This document shows positions 27,663 to 37,927 of a DNA stretch of 64,000 bases, piece after piece. The DNA lies in NCBI GenBank assembly GCA_002338445.1, contig DDII01000042.1, positions 19,291 to 83,290 on the forward strand, written 5' to 3'. This DNA comes from Cellvibrionales bacterium UBA1854 (lineage in GTDB: Bacteria > Pseudomonadota > Gammaproteobacteria > Pseudomonadales > Porticoccaceae). How positions within the stretch are numbered: the first letter of the stretch is position 1; each line of letters begins with the position of its first letter. A program made the translations under genes and the position numbers. The notes below the pieces were generated by a model. That model was given only the letters and a program-made list of their open reading frames with translations. It was not told where the DNA came from and did not search any database.

Positions 27663-27789
27663 TAAGGTTGATGGCCAGACTAAGAAAATAAGAACTTTAA
27701 TCATATATAGTTTGAACTAAATTTTCATTTGTTATTCTTGCAAATATTGTTAGTTTATTAGAGGGAAATTATATTTTGCGGGGTGAATT

Positions 27790-28590
27790 TTGATTAATAA
27801 TGTAAAAAGTGTTGTTGCAGTTGCTTCGGGTAAAGGCGGAGTAGGGAAGTCGACGGTTGCAGTTAATTTAGCTTTAGGATTATGTCATGGAGGCTACGAA
27901 GTAGGGCTTTTAGATGCGGACATTTATGGTCCAAGTATTGCTAAGATGCTTGGTGTAAATGAGGGTACACGTCCAGAATCTATTGATGGAAAAAAAATTT
28001 CACCCATAAAAATTTTTGGGTTAAGTACCATGTCAATGTCTTACCTTGTAACAGAAACGACCCCAATGGCGTGGAGAGGTCCTATGGCCTCGGGTGCTTT
28101 AAAGCAGATGTTACATTGTACCGACTGGGGGACTCTGGATGTTCTTTTGGTAGACATGCCTCCAGGTACAGGTGATATTCAACTCACGCTCTCGCAACAA
28201 ATAGCTCTCGCAGGAGTGATTATAGTAACAACGCCTCAGGATATCGCTCTGTTGGATGCTAAGCGTGGAATTGAGATGTTTAGTAAAATGCATGTTCCTA
28301 TTTTAGGAGTGGTTGAGAATATGGCAATGCATGAGTGTAAGTTTTGTGGTCAGAGCCAAGAGATTTTTGGGACTGGCGGTGGGATAGCGATTGCCTCGGA
28401 GTACAACACCGTTTTACTTGGACAATTAGCATTGGATAAGGATGTAAGGGAGTATGGTGATCGGGGCATACCGGTGATAGCAGCGGATGCAACAAGCAAA
28501 GCTGCCCTCGCTTGCATAAGCATGGCAGATTCAGTAGGAAGAATTCTTTCAAGTGGACAAAAAAATGAACCGGAGTTAGTTATAGACTAA
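27790..28590 (+). CDS. apbC: Mrp/ApbC iron-sulfur cluster carrier ATPase (short form)
   Basis: P-loop ATPase that carries and transfers Fe-S clusters. The deviant Walker A GKGGVGKST, LLDADIYGPS, VDMPPGTGDI and the cluster-binding CKFCG are present. It has 266 residues: the N-terminal MIP18-type domain (about 90 residues) of E. coli Mrp is missing. The start is TTG at 27790, preceded by GGGGTGA. It is divergent from metG, as in other gammaproteobacteria. Confidence 0.93.
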   Translation: MINNVKSVVAVASGKGGVGKSTVAVNLALGLCHGGYEVGLLDADIYGPSIAKMLGVNEGTRPESIDGKKISPIKIFGLSTMSMSYLVTETTPMAWRGPMASGALKQMLHCTDWGTLDVLLVDMPPGTGDIQLTLSQQIALAGVIIVTTPQDIALLDAKRGIEMFSKMHVPILGVVENMAMHECKFCGQSQEIFGTGGGIAIASEYNTVLLGQLALDKDVREYGDRGIPVIAADATSKAALACISMADSVGRILSSGQKNEPELVID

Positions 28591-28682
28591 TTTAATTAGA
28601 AGATAAAACTTTCTGCGATCGATGGCTATCTATGTCAGCTTTTATCGCCAGATTGATAGTATACTGCTTGGAGCAATAACGT

Positions 28683-29249
28683 ATGAGTATAAAGTCAGAT
28701 AGGTGGATCAGAAAGATGGCCACAGAAATGGGAATGATAGAACCATTCGAAGGAAGGCAAATCAAAGATATCTCCGGTAATAAAGTTATATCCTACGGAG
28801 TATCAAGTTACGGATATGATGTTCGCTGTGCTGACGAATTTAAAATTTTCACTAATGTGCATTCCAAAACAGTTGATCCCAAGCGTTTTGACTCGGACGC
28901 TTTCGTCGACATCTCTGGTGACTTTTGTGTAATTCCACCAAATTCCTTTGCATTAGCAAGGACTGTTGAATACTTCAGGATCCCCCGCACAGTGCTCACC
29001 ATTTGTCTTGGAAAATCAACTTACGCGAGATGCGGAATCATTGTGAATGTGACCCCCTTAGAGCCTGAATGGGAAGGGCACGTGACTCTTGAGTTTTCAA
29101 ATACTACCAATCTGCCGGCAAAAATATATGCTAACGAAGGGGTGGCGCAGATGGTGTTCTTTGAATCGGATGACCACTGTGAAATTTCTTATGCCGACCG
29201 AGATGGAAAGTATCAGAAGCAACGGGGGGTAACACTTCCCAGAGCATAA
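28683..29249 (+). CDS. dcd: dCTP deaminase
   Basis: Converts dCTP to dUTP for thymidylate synthesis. Visible: [50 protein letters not shown] (with the catalytic Glu) and [13 protein letters not shown]. It has 188 residues (E. coli 193). It lies 92 bases after apbC, an arrangement shared with pseudomonads. Confidence 0.96.
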   Translation: MSIKSDRWIRKMATEMGMIEPFEGRQIKDISGNKVISYGVSSYGYDVRCADEFKIFTNVHSKTVDPKRFDSDAFVDISGDFCVIPPNSFALARTVEYFRIPRTVLTICLGKSTYARCGIIVNVTPLEPEWEGHVTLEFSNTTNLPAKIYANEGVAQMVFFESDDHCEISYADRDGKYQKQRGVTLPRA

Positions 29250-29268
29250 GTGTTGAATGATTACCTAG

Positions 29269-30114
29269 TCAGGGATTTAGGAGCGCGTCCCTTAACTCTA
29301 ACGCCTGCTGCTGCAGTTTTTGTGTGTTCTCGGGACCGGTTCGCAATAATTGCTTTTGGATTGGAGATAAGTTTTCAAGATCTGGGTCAGCAAATTGATA
29401 AAGAACGGACTCCTGTGACAATGCAATTGGTCGCGCTATTATCGGCGTGGATAGAATTTGCTCAATTGATTGCAAGATAATCCCATCCATTTGTCGAGAG
29501 CTGTAGCCCATTTCTGCAAAAGCGGCCTCTAATAGTGGCCGGGTGGTATGAAATATTTCTGCTATTAATTCCATGTCTAAGCCTAATATGACACCAATGG
29601 TTTTGTTGTAACGCTCGTAATTCCCTGCATTTAAGAGAAGCTCATTACCAGTCTTATGGACAGTAAACTCTCCCTCAGGCGTATTTAAAGGGAAGATTTT
29701 ACTTAATATAACTCCGCGTGATAAACCATCAAAATAGCTTGCAGCTCTTCGGAAGAGGTCATCTTTGGTGATCCATCGAATAAAAGATGAGTCCGACGAA
29801 ATATTAGTCAAACTATCTCTTAAGAAAGAGTCACTTTCATTTAGTGCTGGCAGAATTACTTGTTCTGCGACCGTTTCGTCGCTTCCCTTGGAAACTAACC
29901 CTGCAGTTGATATGGGAATTTTCGCTTCGGGAATTATTGGCTCTTTAGGTATTGCGGGGGCGGTTGCATCCGTTTCGTCGGTGGAAACAGGCGAGGAATC
30001 CATATTTTCGGCTTGGTGGGTAACAAAGGCTAAAGTTGAAACCAAAACGGCGATAGTTATACACAGTAAAATGATATAGACATTTGATCTTTTTAAAAGA
30101 TTGGAATTGTTCAT
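29269..30114 (-). CDS. DUF3014 family membrane-anchored protein
   Basis: A 281-residue protein with one N-terminal transmembrane segment (residues 12-33), an acidic/Pro-rich linker (residues 36-75), then a conserved helical domain starting near LPALNESDSFLRDSL and including SRGVILSKIFPLNTPEGEF, the hallmark of DUF3014. The function of the family is unknown. Its start overlaps the stop of the DUF3108 gene by four bases, so the two are probably co-translated. Confidence 0.75.
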   Translation of the reverse strand: MNNSNLLKRSNVYIILLCITIAVLVSTLAFVTHQAENMDSSPVSTDETDATAPAIPKEPIIPEAKIPISTAGLVSKGSDETVAEQVILPALNESDSFLRDSLTNISSDSSFIRWITKDDLFRRAASYFDGLSRGVILSKIFPLNTPEGEFTVHKTGNELLLNAGNYERYNKTIGVILGLDMELIAEIFHTTRPLLEAAFAEMGYSSRQMDGIILQSIEQILSTPIIARPIALSQESVLYQFADPDLENLSPIQKQLLRTGPENTQKLQQQALELRDALLNP

Positions 30115-30884
30115 TTGTCACCCAGATTTTTAGCAATCATTTGCTCACCATTTATTACAGCATTCTGAATTAACATATCATAGGAGTCATTATTTTCTAT
30201 TTGTTCCGATTTTACTAGAAAATATGTCCAGTTTTTTGCGAACCATAAAGTTGTGTGACGATTTTTGTTGTCCCGTTTTCTTGATAGAACTATTGTTTCA
30301 ATTGATCCAAGTGGGGTTTCAATGGTTTCTTCACCAACTTTTCGGTATTTATAAAGTTGTTTTTTTCCACGGTTAATGACAACGTATTCAAAAACAAATT
30401 TCCCTTCAACTAAATCGCGCTTCAATTGCAAACGATGAGTGATAGTGTCGTAAGCATGGGCTGGCACAAAGACTTCCGTAACCTCCCCCTTCTTTTTATA
30501 TACAACTTTATTTTCGCTCCATAAGAACGTTTGCTCCTCGTGACGAATTACTCCAAAAAAAGAACGTTTATCATATGAGTACAAGGGTATCAATTTACCA
30601 TTGTCATCAAACTCATATCTCGATAATTGAGTTAAAGTGCCAAAAAGAGATGATGCATCTAAAATATCTTCATAGATGTTGTTGGCTAAAGAGACAGTTC
30701 TTTTCGCTTTTATTGGGATGCCATTGTACGTTGCCGTATATTCTGCAATCGTTTCGACTATCACCGCGTCTGAGGTTGACACATTACAGAGAATAGGGGT
30801 TGCGGCTAAAAAACTTAGAAGAAGCAGGAATGCTTTTTCCGTCGCACCGTACGCTGGGATCAAATTGATTAGTTTCAAGGGCAA
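30111..30884 (-). CDS. DUF3108 family exported protein
   Basis: About 255 residues with an N-terminal signal-like hydrophobic segment (AFLLLLSFLAATPILCN) and a DUF3108 beta-rich body (AEYTATYNGIPIKAKRTV; ETPLGSIETIVLSRKRDNKNRHTTLWFA). The start is TTG at 30884 or, more likely given the TTGA overlap with the purN stop, TTG at 30878. Proteins of this family often sit next to purN-purM in gammaproteobacteria; their role is unknown. Confidence 0.78.
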   Translation of the reverse strand: MPLKLINLIPAYGATEKAFLLLLSFLAATPILCNVSTSDAVIVETIAEYTATYNGIPIKAKRTVSLANNIYEDILDASSLFGTLTQLSRYEFDDNGKLIPLYSYDKRSFFGVIRHEEQTFLWSENKVVYKKKGEVTEVFVPAHAYDTITHRLQLKRDLVEGKFVFEYVVINRGKKQLYKYRKVGEETIETPLGSIETIVLSRKRDNKNRHTTLWFAKNWTYFLVKSEQIENNDSYDMLIQNAVINGEQMIAKNLGDK

Positions 30885-31567
30885 AATCCACCATCGTGTG
30901 TCTGACTAGTTTTATTGAATTGTTGTCCCATTTTGGGTAGCGGAATGCCATCAAAGATAGCGATTCCATTTTTCAGCGCTAAGCGCTTATCGCAAAACCA
31001 CTGAACTGCCAATGGGAAGATAATGTGTTCCATTTTAAGCACTCTCTTGGCTAATGATTCTGGACTTTCATCGGGATGAATTTTTATTTTTGCTTGGAGA
31101 ATGTAAGGCCCGTCGTCGAGGTTCTCATTGACGAAGTGCACTGTCGCGCCTGCTGAAGAATCGCCAGCCTCTATTGCTCTTTGATGAGTCTTCAACCCTT
31201 TATGTTTTGGCAGGAGTGAGGGATGAATGTTAATTATGTTGCTGTGGAAGCGGCTCAAGAATATATTGCTCAGAATACTCATAAATCCAGATAAAAGAAT
31301 TAACGTTGGGTTGAATTTTTCCACAGTTTTGGCAAGGGTAAGGTCAAACTCATCGCGATTGTTAAATTGAGTATGATCAAGAGTAATTGCGGGGATGCCA
31401 GCGAGTTTTGCCCTTTCTAAGCCAAAGGCATTCGCTCGATTGCTGATTACAGCGACAATTTCGGCGTTAAATTTTCCTGCATTTCGGGCATCTATTATTG
31501 ACTGGAGATTAGTGCCACTACCCGAAATAAGAATAACGATCCGATTTGTAGCATTATTTTTTACCAT
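30875..31567 (-). CDS. purN: Phosphoribosylglycinamide formyltransferase
   Basis: Third step of purine synthesis, using 10-formyl-THF. Visible: ISGSGTNLQSIIDA, the substrate-binding GFMSILS, INIHPSLLPKHKGLKTHQRA with the catalytic Asn-His, and the Asp of VHFVNENLDDGPYILQ. It has 230 residues. It follows purM with a two-base gap, so the two are translationally linked. Confidence 0.95.
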   Translation of the reverse strand: MVKNNATNRIVILISGSGTNLQSIIDARNAGKFNAEIVAVISNRANAFGLERAKLAGIPAITLDHTQFNNRDEFDLTLAKTVEKFNPTLILLSGFMSILSNIFLSRFHSNIINIHPSLLPKHKGLKTHQRAIEAGDSSAGATVHFVNENLDDGPYILQAKIKIHPDESPESLAKRVLKMEHIIFPLAVQWFCDKRLALKNGIAIFDGIPLPKMGQQFNKTSQTHDGGFCP

Positions 31568-31569
31568 AT

Positions 31570-32619
31570 TTATGAACGCTCAAAACAGACTCTGACCTCT
31601 GATGTATCTGTTGTTTGGACATGTCCAATTAAAAATGGTTCCTCACCTGATTTTTTGAGCACTGTTAATGCTTGGTCGATGTCTCGGGGAGAAACACAAA
31701 TTACCATGCCAATTCCACAATTGAATGTGCGATACATCTCATGCATGTCAAGGTTTCCTTTCTGCTTTATCCATTCAAAAACTTTTGGTATTTCCCAAGA
31801 AGAACAATTTATTTTTGCTTTACTATTTGGTGGAAGAAACCTCGGTATATTTTCGAGTAGACCTCCACCGGTGATATGAGCGAGGCCATGAATTGGTACC
31901 TCTTTATGAAGCTTTAGCACTGATTTTACGTAAATTTTAGTTGGTGTCATCAGTAAATCGATGAGAGGGTTATTGTCAATATGCTCATTGAAAACAGGCG
32001 TTTCACATTCCTCTAACACTTTCCGAATTAATGAAAAACCATTAGAATGGGGACCGCTAGATCGGAGCGCGAGGAGAGAATCGCCTGGACTCACTTTGCT
32101 CCCATCTATAATCTTGTTTTTCTCAACGACTCCGACGCAAAATCCTGCGAGGTCATAATCAGTTCCCCCGTACATTCCTGGCATTTCTGCTGTTTCTCCT
32201 CCAATTAACGCGCATCCTGAGAGCTCACAACCATTCGCGATACTCTTGATAACAGATGCTGCGGTTCGTATATTTAACTTTCCTGTTGCGAAGTAATCTA
32301 AAAAAAATAGAGGTTCAGCGCCGGAGCAAATAATGTCGTTAACGCACATTGCCACAAGGTCTACGCCAACGTTTTGGTGCTTTTCATATGTTGTAGCTAG
32401 TTTTAATTTTGTACCCACGCCATCTGCGCTGGATACAAGAACAGGCTGGCGATATGAGGTAGGCATTTCGAAAAGCCCCCCAAAACCGCCAAGACCGGAT
32501 AAAACCTCTGGTCTATTTGTCCGTGTTACCGAGTCTTTGATTTCTTCTATGAGTTGTGCCCCCGCATCAATATCGACCCCGGAATTTTTGTAGCTAAGAG
32601 ATTGATTTTTATTGTTCAT
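31570..32619 (-). CDS. purM: Phosphoribosylformylglycinamidine cyclo-ligase
   Basis: AIR synthase, fifth step of purine synthesis. Visible: [70 protein letters not shown] and [16 protein letters not shown]. It has 349 residues (E. coli 345). It is the first gene of the purM-purN operon and divergent from the DUF2066 gene. Confidence 0.97.
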   Translation of the reverse strand: MNNKNQSLSYKNSGVDIDAGAQLIEEIKDSVTRTNRPEVLSGLGGFGGLFEMPTSYRQPVLVSSADGVGTKLKLATTYEKHQNVGVDLVAMCVNDIICSGAEPLFFLDYFATGKLNIRTAASVIKSIANGCELSGCALIGGETAEMPGMYGGTDYDLAGFCVGVVEKNKIIDGSKVSPGDSLLALRSSGPHSNGFSLIRKVLEECETPVFNEHIDNNPLIDLLMTPTKIYVKSVLKLHKEVPIHGLAHITGGGLLENIPRFLPPNSKAKINCSSWEIPKVFEWIKQKGNLDMHEMYRTFNCGIGMVICVSPRDIDQALTVLKKSGEEPFLIGHVQTTDTSEVRVCFERS

Positions 32620-32716
32620 ATAGACTCATGGTATTAAAAATACATTTATTTTAGGAGTAATAACCAAATTTTTCATCAATCTCTGGTATATTGATGTTGT
32701 TAATGTGGAGATTAAT

Positions 32717-33784
32717 TTGAAATCTTTCGCCTACCTCATTTCTTTGTCTCTGACCTTGTTTTTTTATCCGTTAAGTATGGGAGAACAGGTCAATAACCTC
32801 TACAGTACAGAAGTTTTAATTCCCAATCAAAGCCGTCTCGCTAAAGAGCAAGGTTTACGGGATGCTTTACGAAAAGTGGTGGTCAAATTAACGGGGAATA
32901 GCAAGTTGGCCTCAGCAGATGAGCTTGTTGAGGCACTCAATAATCTTGATGATTACATCGAAGTGTGGGGTTATTCGGATGCGCCTGACACAACTTTGAA
33001 TAACTCAGAAAAAATCGGTCTGAAAGTAAGTTTTTCTCCCACCGTTATGGAGAGATTTTTACGTGTTCAAAAATTTCCGCTTCTACCGTCGAATCGACCT
33101 TTGATATTGCTTTGGATATTAAGTGACGATCTGGAACTTGGACGTCAATTCGTTAACATTCAAACTCAGCCCAACATAGTGAATCTAGTGAAAAATAAGC
33201 TGGATCAGCGAGGTATCCCATTTGTATTTCCAAATTATGATCTTGAAGACGCTTTTGCTCTTCCCATCCAAAACGCTTGGCGACTAGATGCTGAAATTAT
33301 TGCCGAGGCATCCCAAAGATATGAGAGTGATGTTTGGTTAATGCTGCGTTTTTACAAAACATCCACAGGTAAAATTCGAGGCGCATGGCTTTATCAAGCA
33401 GCGGGTGTCAGGAAATTAGGTGACTATCGGTCAGCCAATATTTCCGATTTTTTAAACGTTTCCTTAAACAAAATTATTGATGAGGTAGCTGATCATTACA
33501 TCTTTATTCCTCAGACGGTACAAAATCGTGTGTTATTAACAATTAATGGGATTAGTTCCTATTCCGATTATAAAGAGTTAATAAGCAATCTTACGCGGCT
33601 GGAATTCGTAAAAAACATTCAAACTTCGGAAGTATATGCATCGAGAGTTTCAATTGCTGTTGATGTCGAGGACGAGGTTCACAGACTGTATAAGTCTCTA
33701 TTGAGGAGCGGCACATTCCTTCCCGTTGTTTCTGAACAATCTTTTGATTCTGGTGAAATTGCACTGCGTTGGGTAAAAAAGTGA
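32717..33784 (+). CDS. DUF2066 family exported protein
   Basis: About 355 residues with an N-terminal signal sequence (KSFAYLISLSLTLFFYPLSMG), then the DUF2066 domain (SRLAKEQGLRDALRKVVVKLTGN). The TTG at 32717 has GGAG with ideal spacing and gives a clean signal peptide; a GTG at 32705 is possible. It sits between purM and hda as in pseudomonads and overlaps the hda start by four bases (GTGA). Function unknown. Confidence 0.78.
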   Translation: MKSFAYLISLSLTLFFYPLSMGEQVNNLYSTEVLIPNQSRLAKEQGLRDALRKVVVKLTGNSKLASADELVEALNNLDDYIEVWGYSDAPDTTLNNSEKIGLKVSFSPTVMERFLRVQKFPLLPSNRPLILLWILSDDLELGRQFVNIQTQPNIVNLVKNKLDQRGIPFVFPNYDLEDAFALPIQNAWRLDAEIIAEASQRYESDVWLMLRFYKTSTGKIRGAWLYQAAGVRKLGDYRSANISDFLNVSLNKIIDEVADHYIFIPQTVQNRVLLTINGISSYSDYKELISNLTRLEFVKNIQTSEVYASRVSIAVDVEDEVHRLYKSLLRSGTFLPVVSEQSFDSGEIALRWVKK

Positions 33785-34458
33785 GTCAGCTCAGCTTGGC
33801 TGTCGCGTTAGATACCGAAGCTACTTTCGAAAATTTTTATGCTCCGTTTGGAACGCTTCAGCATACTGCAATGAAGTGTTTGTCGGAACGATCTGAGGAG
33901 TATATTTTTTTATCGGGTAATGCGGGGACTGGATTATCTCATTTGCTGCAAGCTGCTTGTAAACTTGAAAGAGATTCAATCTATTTAAATTTGGGACTAT
34001 TGGATGGTAATTCTACAGATAAAATTTTCGACGGCTTGGAACAAATGTCTCTTGTATGTTTGGATGACATTCATATTATTTTATCAAACCAATGCAGGCA
34101 AAAAGCAATTTTCCACTTTTTTAACCGTTGCTCTGAAAACGGAACTCGTTTGGTCCTCGCCTCTCATAAAAGACTAAACTCAATAAATATTCGTTTTCCT
34201 GATTTAGTTACTCGGCTGAAGTCAGGAGTAGTGTTGCATTTCGAGGATTACAGAGATGATGATCTTCTAAACCTTATTAAATATAGAGCGACATTGATGG
34301 GATTAAATTTCACTCATGACTGGGCTGTTTACATATTTAACCGCACAAAACGGACTGCTGGTAGCGTAGTAGACGCTCTGAGGAAAATTGATCTTAAGGC
34401 TTTAACTGAAAAGCGACCGATTACATTACCCCTAATTAAGTCAGCATTAGATCTCTGA
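33781..34458 (+). CDS. hda: DnaA inactivator Hda
   Basis: AAA+ protein that, with the beta clamp, stimulates DnaA-ATP hydrolysis and so prevents over-initiation. An N-terminal clamp-binding motif is seen as QLSLAV. The nucleotide region reads LSGNAGTGLSHLLQAA; Hda proteins usually show GRSHLL rather than GKT. Walker B: LVCLDDIHII. Sensor and box VII: FPDLVTRLKSGVV. It has 225 residues from the GTG at 33781. Confidence 0.92.
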   Translation: MSQLSLAVALDTEATFENFYAPFGTLQHTAMKCLSERSEEYIFLSGNAGTGLSHLLQAACKLERDSIYLNLGLLDGNSTDKIFDGLEQMSLVCLDDIHIILSNQCRQKAIFHFFNRCSENGTRLVLASHKRLNSINIRFPDLVTRLKSGVVLHFEDYRDDDLLNLIKYRATLMGLNFTHDWAVYIFNRTKRTAGSVVDALRKIDLKALTEKRPITLPLIKSALDL

Positions 34459-34475
34459 TCACTTGTCAAGTTTCC

Positions 34476-36323
34476 TCAAATAGGGCAGTCATGACAATAG
34501 AGGTAAAGCCCTCGGGGATCATTTAAATCGGAAGTCTTTATTATGTGATCGATAGTTAGGTCAATCGGGGCAACAGCCTTTGGATGGAAGACTTCATTAA
34601 GTGATAGCGCTTTCAATAACTGCAATCCATGTGCGCTAAAGCTTCTGACGAGTTGTTGAAACAGAGTGGTTGGCGATTCTTTAAATTCTATCTCGTACTG
34701 ATCTAGTTTTGCGAGCTTTGCAGCAATTACAGTTGCATCCTTCAAGTCACCCAATTCATCAATTAGTCCGTATCTCAGAGCGTCTTCACCGGTCCAAACT
34801 TTTCCTTGAGCAATACTTGAAACATGCTCAGGCTCAAGGTTACGTCCACTTGAAACCAAGTTGATGAATCTGTCATAAATATTATTTACACTCAGTTGAT
34901 AAAGAGCTTTTGCTTGGGATGTCATTGGTTGATCGAGTTGCATAATGGACGCCATTGGCGATGTGTCTGGGCCATCTGAGTGGACGCCAAGGGAGGTAAG
35001 GCTTCTCGAGAAGTTTGGAATAACACTATAAACCCCAATGGAGCCAGTGAGTGTTGTTGGCATTGCCAAGATCCTGTCAGCCTCTGCAGCTATCCAATAG
35101 CCCCCAGAGGCAGCGTAGCTTCCCATTGATATGACTACTGGTATTTCTTTTGCCCTCACTGACGCGATAGCATCGCGTATTACCTCTGCTGCAAAGACCC
35201 CTCCGCCAGGACTGTCGATACGAAGAACTAATGCAGATAAGCTCGGATCATCTCTCGACTGAGTGATAGCCGCTGCTAATGAATCACCACCAATTGTGCC
35301 AGGCGGCTGATGCCCATCTGAGATCGTTCCAACTGCGGTTATTACTACTACTTTCTGTTGAGGACTTAATATTCTCCTAGAATTTTCTGAATCAATTTTG
35401 TTCAAATAATCATGATAACCTATACTATCCATTTCGCCTTCAGGGTTGGTGATTAAATCCTCTAGATACTGTTTGGTCTCGGTACGAGATAATAACCGGT
35501 CGATCAGGCCTTTTGATTTGGCTAATTGCGCTGCGTCGCCGTTATGAGAATGCAAATGTATGTCCAATCGATTTGAGTAGTCTGCTACAGTTCCCGCGGG
35601 CAACTGTCTCAACTCTTCTATTTTTTCACAATAAAACTGCCACAAGGAATCAATGAGTTTTTGACTTTGATTACGGGTTTCTGGTGACATTTTGTTAGAT
35701 GTCAAAGACTCTGTGGCGCTTTTGAAGTTTCCCACTCGAAATACATGAACGTCAACTTTTAGTGTGTCTAAAGCTTCTCGAAAATAATTCCTGTATGCTC
35801 CGTAGCCAAATAACTGAACTGATCCAAGTGTATTAAGAAAGATTTTATCCGCATGAGCCGCAAGAAAATATTGTTGTTGAGAGTAGTTATCGGCGAACGA
35901 AATGATTGGTTTTTTAGTCGCTTTGAAGCGCAAGAGCGCATTTCCGATTTCAGTTAATTTGCTTATTCCTCCATTCTCTAAGCTGTCTAAACTAAGTATT
36001 AGATGACTAATCCTACGGTCGTTTGCCGCAACATCGATTGCCCTTACCACGTCTCTTGTGAGAGTTTCTTGACGCTTCATAGCACTTTGGTCAAATATCT
36101 CTCCTATTGAATCAATACCTTTTTTTTGATCTACTAGCTGACCTTCCAGCGTGACAATCAGTGCGCCTTGCTCGGGGACCGATATTCCTTGATTTGAAAA
36201 TGCGGAAATGCCGAAAAAAATGATGATTATCAAAAGTGTCATCCCAAGTAAGGCCCTCACAAAGGTTACAACACCGTTGAAGAAATTGAGAATCTTTCTA
36301 AAAGCTGATTTCTTTCTCGTCAT
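34476..36323 (-). CDS. sppA: Signal peptide peptidase SppA (protease IV, 67K type)
   Basis: Inner-membrane serine protease that degrades cleaved signal peptides. One N-terminal transmembrane segment (residues 20-45), a tandem-repeat body, the general-base Lys in RVGNFKSATESL (N-terminal half) and the nucleophile Ser in SMGSYAASGGYWIAA (C-terminal half); VLRIDSPGGGVFAAEVI precedes it. It has 615 residues (E. coli 618). The start overlaps the DUF2069 gene by 26 bases. Confidence 0.95.
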   Translation of the reverse strand: MTRKKSAFRKILNFFNGVVTFVRALLGMTLLIIIIFFGISAFSNQGISVPEQGALIVTLEGQLVDQKKGIDSIGEIFDQSAMKRQETLTRDVVRAIDVAANDRRISHLILSLDSLENGGISKLTEIGNALLRFKATKKPIISFADNYSQQQYFLAAHADKIFLNTLGSVQLFGYGAYRNYFREALDTLKVDVHVFRVGNFKSATESLTSNKMSPETRNQSQKLIDSLWQFYCEKIEELRQLPAGTVADYSNRLDIHLHSHNGDAAQLAKSKGLIDRLLSRTETKQYLEDLITNPEGEMDSIGYHDYLNKIDSENSRRILSPQQKVVVITAVGTISDGHQPPGTIGGDSLAAAITQSRDDPSLSALVLRIDSPGGGVFAAEVIRDAIASVRAKEIPVVISMGSYAASGGYWIAAEADRILAMPTTLTGSIGVYSVIPNFSRSLTSLGVHSDGPDTSPMASIMQLDQPMTSQAKALYQLSVNNIYDRFINLVSSGRNLEPEHVSSIAQGKVWTGEDALRYGLIDELGDLKDATVIAAKLAKLDQYEIEFKESPTTLFQQLVRSFSAHGLQLLKALSLNEVFHPKAVAPIDLTIDHIIKTSDLNDPRGLYLYCHDCPI

Positions 36324-36681
36324 GACTCTCTCCGGGTAAAGATTTTATTTTTTGTTTACACCTCGCATGCGTCATTGCAGAAAGGAACAAAAGTATGACT
36401 ATTATTAGCTCGACCAAATCAAGCGGATGAGCATTAATACCAAAGACTTTTTCTGTTGCGATACAAAAATAAAGCAAAGTAACAAAGCACATCCATATAA
36501 ATGTCCTTGTGTTTCCGCGTATGAGACCGCGAGTAAAAATAACTAATGGCAGGGAAAGCAGACAAAAAACCCAAGGAAGATCTTGTACAAGCGCACTAAT
36601 CGGAATGATTAAAATCAGGGTGCCAAAGCACCAGAGTGTAAAATGCATCGATAAAGTCATAATAGTTTTAGTTTTCATCAA
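36298..36681 (-). CDS. DUF2069 family membrane protein
   Basis: A 127-residue protein with four predicted transmembrane segments and a basic, Lys/Glu-rich cytoplasmic tail. The family has no known role. It lies between wrbA (6 bases upstream) and sppA (overlapping), and wrbA-DUF2069 pairing is common in gammaproteobacteria. Confidence 0.75.
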   Translation of the reverse strand: MMKTKTIMTLSMHFTLWCFGTLILIIPISALVQDLPWVFCLLSLPLVIFTRGLIRGNTRTFIWMCFVTLLYFCIATEKVFGINAHPLDLVELIIVILLFLSAMTHARCKQKIKSLPGESHDEKEISF

Positions 36682-36687
36682 AGAGTG

Positions 36688-37269
36688 TCACATAAGCCTT
36701 TTTGTTAAACGGGCTATGGTTCTACCCTGCGTGCGGCAGATTTGCCGTTCTTCAGGTGACAATTCATCTGATTCTACATGTGAAGAGCCATAAGGTGTCC
36801 CGCCATGTTTTGTTTTGTTGAGCGCGGTTTCCGAATAAGGTACACCACACAAAATCATACCATGATGAAGAAGAGGAATCATCATAGATAGCAGTGTCGA
36901 TTCTTGACCGCCGTGAAAACTTGAGGATGAAGTAAAAACACCGGCTGGTTTTCCAATTAAACCCCCGCTCAACCACACATCAGCCGTGGAATCGAAAAAA
37001 TATTTTAATTCCGCAGCCATATTTCCGAAGCGTGTGGGGCTCCCAACTAAAAGTCCTGAACATTCAGCAAGGTCTGATTCCTTGCAATGTAAAGGGCCAT
37101 CATAAGAATCCGCCACTGAGGTTAATTCGCCATGTCTGTTGATGGTGGGAACAGTACGCAACCGAGCCTCCATCGCCTCAGATTCCACTCCCAGCCTCAA
37201 CTGCTCTGCGAGTTTCTCTACGTGACCAAACCGACTATAGTATAAAATGAGTATATATGGGGGATTCAT
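36688..37269 (-). CDS. wrbA: NAD(P)H:quinone oxidoreductase, WrbA family flavoprotein
   Basis: Flavodoxin-fold FMN protein that reduces quinones by two electrons. Visible: ILILYYSRFGHVEKLAEQ (FMN phosphate loop), LVGSPTRFGNMAAELKYFFD, KPAGVFTSSSSFHGGQEST and GGTPYGSSHV. It has 193 residues. It is probably transcribed with the DUF2069 gene and sppA. Confidence 0.9.
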   Translation of the reverse strand: MNPPYILILYYSRFGHVEKLAEQLRLGVESEAMEARLRTVPTINRHGELTSVADSYDGPLHCKESDLAECSGLLVGSPTRFGNMAAELKYFFDSTADVWLSGGLIGKPAGVFTSSSSFHGGQESTLLSMMIPLLHHGMILCGVPYSETALNKTKHGGTPYGSSHVESDELSPEERQICRTQGRTIARLTKRLM

Positions 37270-37431
37270 AGGTTCTGCTTCGATTCTGATTTAATTGACG
37301 GTCTCGGCCTCCACGTTTTTAGTCAGCATTGCCCATTTAAAATGCGTCCTAGTAAGAAGTGCACTAATATACGATGTAAACGTTGTTGATGGAGCTATGA
37401 TAGTAAACTTAGTCATAGTTTTTTTTAGGTT

Positions 37432-37887
37432 ATGAAAATTGTTGTGAAACTCAAAGCACTACTCTTCGTTATGACTCTAATTAGTTGCGAGTCACATGAA
37501 ACGTATGCTTTGCGGAGTGGTAAAGTAGTAGATTTTGATGATTTGCAAGGTCGATGGGTTCTCATCAATTATTGGGCTATTTGGTGTGCCCCTTGCAGAA
37601 AAGAAATTCCTGATCTAAATGAGTTTGCGAGAAATAACAGTAACAACGTCGCTGTGTACGGTGTTAACTTCGATGGAGTGCAAGGGAACGCGTTAGATGA
37701 GCAGGTGAAAAGCCTAAATATCAAGTTCGATACGTTTCTTCTTGATCCGAGATTTCGTTGGGACCTAGAAAAAAGTGATATTTTGCCGGAGACATTGATA
37801 ATCAACGAAAATGGAGAGCTGCGCCACAGACTAATTGGTCCTCAGACGATTGCAGACCTCAGTGAGTTGATACCAGGTACATTTTGA
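37432..37887 (+). CDS. TlpA/thioredoxin-like lipoprotein
   Basis: A 151-residue thioredoxin-fold protein with a short lipoprotein-type signal (LLFVMTLISC, Cys at about residue 19) and the redox site WAIWCAPCRKE. The cis-Pro loop is present as LPETLII. Likely a periplasmic, membrane-tethered thiol reductase. It lies 40 bases before fpr, but a shared function is not evident. Confidence 0.85.
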   Translation: MKIVVKLKALLFVMTLISCESHETYALRSGKVVDFDDLQGRWVLINYWAIWCAPCRKEIPDLNEFARNNSNNVAVYGVNFDGVQGNALDEQVKSLNIKFDTFLLDPRFRWDLEKSDILPETLIINENGELRHRLIGPQTIADLSELIPGTF

Positions 37888-37927
37888 TTTACGAGCGTAA
37901 ATATTTTTGAGCGGAGTTGTTAAGACG

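Noticed and set aside
33898..33960. Hda with no classical Walker A GKT
   Set aside because: Hda proteins commonly have a degenerate P-loop (GRSHLL-type), so this is normal for the family.
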